From Crossaster papposus (lineage: Eukaryota > Echinodermata > Asteroidea > Velatida > Solasteridae), in contig JBAIAA010000414.1 of assembly GCA_037893245.1 (NCBI GenBank), forward strand, positions 744,001 to 808,000: 64,000 bases of DNA. Direction: 5' to 3'. Every line of letters begins with the position of its first letter. The first letter of the stretch is position 1. Of this stretch, positions 61,401-64,000 are shown piece by piece. The position numbers were made by a program, and so were the translations under genes. A model generated the notes under the pieces. It had not been told where the DNA came from and ran no database searches. It saw only the letters and a program-made list of their open reading frames with translations.

Positions 61401-62927
61401 ACAAGAAAGTTTCTAGCAAATTTAAATTGCAAGATTATTTTGCTTTGAAGATAAGTTTTCTAATTTCCTCGTTTTTTTCCCTTAAAGCAAAAATAATAAA
61501 TCTTGAAAGAAAATGTGCAATTGTTCGAACGAGTATGAAATCTAATGAACAAAATGTGAAGTGTAACACATTTACTTGATGTTTTTACCAGTTTTGCCAA
61601 TCTTGTAGGTGATGTTCAAACAGGTGTACTTCTCAAATGTCTCTGGTTGACTTGACGACCTAAATGATTTGATGAAGTCGGTCGCTGCTACTTCCTGGGC
61701 TTTACCGGGCCTCTCGTTCTGGTCAGTAGGGGGGGTGAATGGGTTGGGGCAAATATCTGCAAAGATCAACCAAAACAAAAATACAAAAAGGCGCGCTGTG
61801 ATGATTTTCCTGATCCCACAATGCTTATAATCCCGCCTCAAAATTTGTTAATTTATTGCGGCACTGGCTGAGAGTTTTGTCGTGAATTCCCTGGCCTTCG
61901 AGATCCTTAGACATTTTCGTGAACACCTTATTTCTTGTCGTGCCGTCCAGTTGCGACTAAAATCGCATCGTAGACCAAATCGTCAACATGGCCTTTACTT
62001 TTCGTACTTCAATGTCAGTCTTTCACATTATTGTCGTCCTTTTTTTCGAACAAAATTGAAGAGATATGCCAGAGTGCGTGTTCAATGTTGCTGTTTTTGG
62101 GGGGCCTTATAGTTGAACTTTAAACTTGATATGTGCATTGGTCTTGCTTGCATGGTGTACAGCCTCTAAAAACCCATTACCAAAACACATAAAATCCCTT
62201 TCAATTTTAACCCTAACACTCCACAGTCCTCTAAAACACTCTGGGAGGTTTGGAGGATTGGAGATGAGTGTTAAAAAAGTGTTGATGTTTGGAGGATGCG
62301 TTGTGTTGAGTTCAAAGGCTGTACCCAGCAATTAAATTGCTGTTTGTTGTTTTTGTTTGTTTTGTGTTTCGTGCTAAATTGTACTACCGGTAATTGTAGA
62401 TGGAAAGCCTCTCGATAAGTTTTTATAGCTTTTTAGGCAATCTTTCCGGCCTGCATATGGTGCAATTTAATGTAACTGCATTATTTAATTGTTACATATA
62501 TTTTATTTTGCCTGAGAAATTATCTAATAAATAAATAAAATAAATAAATATATACATTTTCAGTCGTGCAAAACTAAGCCCTGCATGCTGGATATAATCC
62601 GCACTGCTTCTAAATGTCATCAGCACTGACTCAACCCAACCTATTACAGGAGGATTAACACGTCCCACAGGAATCCATGCTTTTATTGCCAGTTTTTGTC
62701 AGGCTGTGAGTAAACAGTATGTTTGGCTAAAGGCGGGTTCACGTTATAGGGCGAGTTTTCGCACTGCGGATCCGAACACATTTCATCTCGGCGAAGGCTT
62801 TGTGATGTTAATTTGCTTCACTTGGCATGAAGGAAAAAACCCGCGGCAGCCATCTCACATGTAACTTACTAATCATTGAATTGTTGTAGACAATTCTTTC
62901 ACAAAACTGGTGGCCTGGAGTCAGAGT
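39405..62927 (-). CDS. Gene B: paralogous IL-17 receptor-like protein with three EGF domains and SEFIR (13 of 14 exons; 5' end outside window)
   Basis: Spliced model on the minus strand: 62927-62870, 61756-61589, 59765-59641, 58702-58567, 56397-56344, 55083-54911, 53322-53215, 52254-52161, 50261-50142, 46355-46212, 45540-45397, 44073-43942, 40468-39405. The sum is 2520 nt, 839 residues plus TAG. Exon count, order and phases equal gene A exons 2-14, and exons 3, 5 and 6 are the same length. Domains within the visible fragment: D1 about 1-180, D2 about 181-305, three EGF about 306-441, transmembrane about 449-472, SEFIR about 498-640, then a tail of about 200 residues. It should act like gene A as a membrane receptor for an IL-17-like cytokine; co-receptor pairing of the two is plausible but inferred. 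The signal-peptide exon was searched for between 62928 and 64000 without success. Confidence 0.9.
41050..42925. repeat. 18 bp minisatellite array, about 104 units, in gene B intron 13
   Basis: Unit ATAATGTATCACCAACAG with a few point variants (tatAacc, acCgat, acTgat) and one irregular unit near 41750. The variants recur in runs, so there is a higher-order pattern. Both strands stay open for over 600 codons (MYHQQI repeats on plus, VIHYLL repeats on minus). It is noncoding by position, between the transmembrane and SEFIR exons. Confidence 0.97.
42933..43131. repeat. Array flank with inverted copies of the 18 bp motif and TTGACCGATAGT hairpins
   Basis: Has aattgaccgatagtg, attgaccgacagtg and the inverse tactatcggtcaatttt. 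tgcattatctgttagtgat and aaattatcagttgatgatac are the array unit in inverted orientation. Confidence 0.75.
43132..43274. mobile_element. 143 bp near-perfect palindrome (ACAATTGTTGCCTGCTG foldback)
   Basis: Arms of about 68 bp around a short GCGAAGC-like centre; both ends read acaattgttgcctgctgtg. Relatives lie at 53865-53973 and 10372-10430. Confidence 0.92.
43942..44073 (-). CDS. Gene B exon 13: transmembrane segment
   Basis: 132 nt, phase 1 to phase 1. It reads GKIVGIATASCLVGLLLFVM, then AFCLYRCRKPPPPKP: one hydrophobic helix with a basic then proline-rich inner flank. It is 13 codons shorter than gene A exon 13. Confidence 0.88.
44159..44511. mobile_element. TTAA-flanked MITE (AGGTAGGATACACCA family), copy 2
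   Basis: Starts AAGGTAGGATACACCAT after TTAA (44155-44158) and ends ATGGTGTATCCTACCT before TTAA (44512-44515). It is inverted relative to copy 1 and 85 bp from the gene B transmembrane exon. Confidence 0.85.
45397..45540 (-). CDS. Gene B exon 12: EGF-like domain 3
   Basis: 144 nt, phase 1 to phase 1, six cysteines (NPC, TVC, GQC, YTCVC, EC) with CDEGYKF. The long first loop matches EGF3 of gene A. Confidence 0.88.
45651..45835 (+). mobile_element. tRNA-derived SINE
   Basis: GAGTTGGCATTGCGG (box A-like) and CCCGGGTTCGAATCCCGCC (good box B), then ttttcagtccctgcctgatt and ttcttctgggattttcctcc. A truncated copy is at 19968-20110. Confidence 0.7.
46212..46355 (-). CDS. Gene B exon 11: EGF-like domain 2
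   Basis: 144 nt, phase 1 to phase 1, six cysteines (DPC, PPC, GQC, YYCTC, MC) with NEGFDYL between the fifth and sixth. Acceptor CTACAG, donor GTAAGG. Confidence 0.9.
   Translation of the reverse strand, partial: WILVGSRLIWGLRVRMDSASIAIHLTTWTITVLAMRVLTILRTLRCV
47378..48003. mobile_element. 626 bp inverted-repeat element
   Basis: tgacctgtcaccacaata, then gagagtaaagt on the left; the inverse (actttactctcaaattgtgg, cgacaggaca) on the right. Terminal repeats of about 30 bp; no transposase frame. Confidence 0.75.
48656..48889. mobile_element. TTAA MITE (CCAGTTCGCGCC family), best-preserved copy
   Basis: Starts CCAGTTCGCGCCGG and ends CCGGCGCGAACTGG, with intact TTAA at 48652-48655 and 48890-48893. 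234 bp. Confidence 0.9.
50142..50261 (-). CDS. Gene B exon 10: EGF-like domain 1
   Basis: 120 nt, phase 1 to phase 1, six cysteines (DPC, NPC, GRC, YSCQC, DTC), ending EWNDTC like EGF1 of gene A. Confidence 0.88.
50389..50560. mobile_element. TTAA MITE (AGGTAGGATACACCA family), left-end fragment
   Basis: agtaggatacaccatttgc follows TTAA at 50385-50388, and similarity to 51497-51880 continues to about 50560 and then stops. Confidence 0.7.
51497..51880. mobile_element. TTAA-flanked MITE (AGGTAGGATACACCA family), copy 3
   Basis: Starts AGGTATAGGTTACACCAT after TTAA (51493-51496) and ends ATGGTGTATACTACCT before TTAA (51881-51884). Lies in gene B intron 9. Confidence 0.83.
52161..52254 (-). CDS. 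Gene B exon 9: end of D2
   Basis: 94 nt, phase 0 to phase 1. It reads KSCLDSEEEETVCKT and ends QLI, parallel to gene A exon 9. Acceptor TTTAG, donor GTAACA. Confidence 0.8.
52663..52925 (+). mobile_element. tRNA-derived SINE, full copy
   Basis: Head tcatggttacggtgttcgac with box B GGGTTCGAACCCGACC, then tgcccttgggcaagacac, acccaggagtataaatggg and a 3' part ending gtaaagcgctatataagc. Same family as the interrupted copy at 59828-60435. Confidence 0.8.
53036..53095. mobile_element. TTAA MITE (CCAGTTCGCGCC family), short right-end fragment
   Basis: gaggatccggtaaatgtaa and aataatcccgcgtgaaatgg match the right end of the family. Confidence 0.5.
53215..53322 (-). CDS. Gene B exon 8: IL-17R D2, second part
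   Basis: 108 nt, phase 0 to phase 0, 36 residues with RICPP and FDISALDKGLEYIAK. Acceptor AACAG, donor GTAAG. Placed by order and phase, with only weak sequence match to gene A exon 8. Confidence 0.77.
53865..53973. mobile_element. Palindromic foldback (ACAATTGTTGACTGCTG family)
   Basis: Arms acaattgttgactgctgtg and cacaggagtcaacaattt, with tgggatatgacgttttgaa/ttcaaaacgtaatatccca inside. Related to 43132-43274. Lies in gene B intron 7. Confidence 0.82.
54911..55083 (-). CDS. Gene B exon 7: IL-17R D2
   Basis: 173 nt, phase 1 to phase 0. It reads ARWEPEC and LEVKFNVAPASYRFDKYRIFIYE. The donor is GTGGGT, placed by phase and homology with gene A exon 7, so the last one or two codons are less sure. 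Confidence 0.82.
55312..55383. repeat. 28 bp-arm hairpin with CTGAAGA core
   Basis: aagttaaaaggggctaata pairs with tattaggccctcttaactt, and the middle reads cgatctgaagaagatcg. It lies in gene B intron 6. Confidence 0.75.
55673..55795. mobile_element. Short inverted-repeat element (TTATCACGCAGTAATTGACCGGG)
   Basis: ttatcacgcagtaattgac on the left, ggtcattactgcgtgataa on the right. A second hairpin (ggtaatagacc/ggtctattacc) follows at 55821-55855. A fragment of this family is at 11568-11620. Confidence 0.78.
56344..56397 (-). CDS. Gene B exon 6: D1-D2 linker
   Basis: 54 nt, phase 1 to phase 1, reading GCHDPSKQDDIRCQ; length and pattern match gene A exon 6. Acceptor TTTTCAG, donor GTAGGC. Confidence 0.85.
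57612..57700 (-). repeat. tRNA-like SINE
   Basis: On the minus strand GTGCCGTGGCC and GGGGGTTCGAGTCCAGCCTG (box B); the 3' end pairs only weakly with the 5' end. Confidence 0.5.
58091..58552. mobile_element. Inverted-repeat element (TATGTGACCC family) beside gene B exon 5
   Basis: tatgtgacccactctgg and aaatgagtctg on the left are inverted on the right (cagactcattt, gagcgggtcacata). It shares the TATGTGACCC start with the 1.8 kb element at 24030-25830. It ends about 14 bp from the exon 5 donor. Confidence 0.75.
58567..58702 (-). CDS. Gene B exon 5: IL-17R D1, end
   Basis: 136 nt, the same length and phase as gene A exon 5. It carries QCFCGLKPG and LYTVRTLPVDP. Its donor GTATATG sits about 14 bp from the end of an inverted-repeat element (58091-58552). 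Confidence 0.87.
58968..59083 (-). repeat. tRNA-like SINE
   Basis: On the minus strand GTGGCACAGGTGGCTTGTGC opens the unit and CTCCTGTGCCAC closes it, pairing end to end. ORFs here are by-products. Confidence 0.45.
59641..59765 (-). CDS. Gene B exon 4: IL-17R D1, middle
   Basis: 125 nt, phase 1 to phase 0. It reads KVKGIQLSLQG and NYCLNLNFSDIGLDYYAV. It is five codons shorter than gene A exon 4, with matching ends. Confidence 0.86.
59828..60435 (+). mobile_element. tRNA-derived SINE split by a nested MITE
   Basis: The left part (gtgtgggttcgaatcctgcc, tgcccttgggccaagacac, actacaatt) ends at 59927. The right part (aattgcctctctacaccca, agtataaatggg, gcactttgagattgttgat) resumes at 60276. Continuity matches the intact copy at 52663-52925. 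Confidence 0.8.
59928..60275. mobile_element. MITE nested in a SINE, AATT target duplication
   Basis: Ends TGAGCGATTCAC and GTGAATCGCCCA are inverted repeats with one mismatch. AATT at 59924-59927 and 60276-60279 is a single AATT in the uninterrupted SINE copy, so the empty site is seen inside this window. Confidence 0.83.
61589..61756 (-). CDS. Gene B exon 3: IL-17R D1, first part
   Basis: 168 nt, equal in length and phase to gene A exon 3. It reads ICPNPFTPP, RPGKAQ, KYTCLNITY. The donor, GTAAAA, is weaker than most here. Confidence 0.85.
61757..62869 (-). other. Gene B intron 2
   Basis: 1.1 kb. A GGTTCACG-type MITE remnant lies at about 62725-62830. A ggaggattggag / ctccacagtcctc region at 62210-62300 is weakly self-complementary. 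No coding evidence. Confidence 0.5.
62870..62927 (-). CDS. Gene B exon 2: N-terminal ectodomain
   Basis: 58 nt, phase 0 to phase 1, acceptor TTTCAG, donor GTAAGT. It reads TPGHQFCERIV and shares QFCE with gene A exon 2. It is one codon shorter than its counterpart. Confidence 0.75.
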
Positions 62928-64000
62928 CTGAAATGAAATAAAAGAAAACAAAAAAATGCATAATGCCTTGTGCACAACTTTAGACAAAAGTAACTGAAAA
63001 AGAGGTTTTATCTGTAAAAAACAACTGAACAACATTCCAAATGTTTACAAAAATTGAGATTTTCCACATGCACAACTGCTATGCAAACACACACACACTA
63101 ACGACTGCCAAAAAGTCAAAAGGCCCAAAAAGCTAATTTATTTAAACCTGCTTGTAACAGGGTATCTGCACGTTTCAGAAAGTCACAATTAAGATTTTTT
63201 AGGACACTTTTATTGCTACTCTAAACAAAATTCAAGACCAAAAGCGAGGAGACTGACGCTAGATATACAGGTGTGTTTTGGATCCCGGGATTCGAACGCT
63301 ACGCTGTGTGATCCTTATAACGACTCTGAGCTGATAAAAAAGTCATTACTCCGCTTCATCAATTTGTTAAGACCATGAAGAACTCAATTAAAACTTTTTA
63401 ATGCCTTTTCAAGGTAACAATTCGCATTTATCAAATAACAAAACTACTGAATTATTATGAAATATCTTAGTTGACTGTACATGTAAGTATAAATAACAGT
63501 CTCAAGCATCCTGTGCAATCACGGCACCTGATGTGATGTGGTTTTCAAGAAAAGTGAAATTTTGTATCAATTTTAAACGAATGCCAGCCGATAAAAACCT
63601 GACTATTTTCAAACACTACTCCATTTTATCGCAAATTGGCGATAAAATATATTATACTCGGCACACGGGCAGCAATCGCTCTGGGAATACCCAAGTACTG
63701 GTATTCAGGTCATAAGGGGGCAGGACTTAACGTGAGATGCCAGGGTGACAACTTGCTGAGGTTTTCACGCGCTTGGCAACGATTGGCCAGAATATTGCAG
63801 GCGTACTTGCCTAGGTGTACGCAGAATGGCCAATCAGTAGCCAGCATTGGAAGCAGGAGCGCAAGCGAAAATCTCAGAATGTAAACTGAATCACTTTTGC
63901 TGCAGCTTGCATTGAAGAAGGAAATTAAATATCCTTCAGCAAATAAACACATCGGGATAAAAATATTATCTTGGAGTACTTTTATACTTTTGTTTTAATA
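62928..64000 (-). other. Start of gene B intron 1 (upstream part of gene outside window)
   Basis: No exon resembling gene A exon 1 was found. A tRNA-like minus-strand piece lies at 63270-63335 (gggattcgaacgctacgct), and 63480-63590 matches a dispersed repeat seen near 2957 and 28010 (cttttcttgaaaa.cacatca). Confidence 0.5.

Noticed and set aside
62928..64000. Gene B signal-peptide exon
   Set aside because: No minus-strand ATG with a hydrophobic core and a phase 0 GT donor was found. Gene A intron 1 is 13 kb, so the exon is probably outside the window.

Overview
The window looks like AT-rich nuclear DNA from a marine invertebrate. It has GT-AG introns, many tRNA-derived SINEs, dense short inverted-repeat transposons and minisatellites. 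Short (TTAGGG)n tracts and an IL-17-receptor family gene suggest a deuterostome, and an echinoderm is my best guess. The species cannot be fixed from the sequence alone. I saw no bacterial, viral or CRISPR features, no canonical intact tRNA gene and no rRNA.

Two genes explain essentially all the coding signal. Both lie on the minus strand, head to tail. Gene A (34102 down to 5881) can be assembled completely: 14 exons, 2583 nt, 860 residues. Gene B (62927 down to 39405) lacks only its first exon, which must lie beyond position 64000; 13 exons and 839 residues are visible. Every junction in both models keeps the frame, and the intron phases are the same gene to gene (after exons 1-13: 0,1,1,0,1,1,0,0,1,1,1,1,1; gene B shows the last twelve). 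They are tandem paralogues. Each reads in order: (signal peptide), IL-17-receptor-type fibronectin-like D1 and D2 ectodomains, three six-cysteine EGF-like domains each on its own phase 1-1 exon, one transmembrane helix, and a single large exon carrying a SEFIR signalling domain and a Ser/Asp-rich tail. The expected role is a cell-surface receptor for IL-17-like cytokines that signals through SEFIR-SEFIR contact with an Act1/CIKS-type adaptor. The triple EGF insert between D2 and the membrane is the unusual point and my main candidate for something undescribed.

Layout: 1-5634, repeats downstream of gene A; 5639-5880, a TTAA-flanked MITE whose target site contains the gene A stop codon; 5881-34102, gene A, with a 13 kb first intron full of inverted-repeat elements; 34103-39175, intergenic DNA with a LINE reverse-transcriptase tail fragment and a tRNA-like SINE; 39184-39415, a hAT-type MITE with a perfect 8 bp target duplication that supplies the gene B stop codon; 39405-62927, gene B, with a 1.88 kb array of an 18 bp unit in the intron between the membrane exon and the SEFIR exon; 62928-64000, the start of gene B intron 1.

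Most other open frames are by-products of repeats, notably long frames open on both strands in the 6/12 bp array (10944-11301) and 18 bp array (41050-42925), and in all three forward frames of the 13 bp array (15951-16428).
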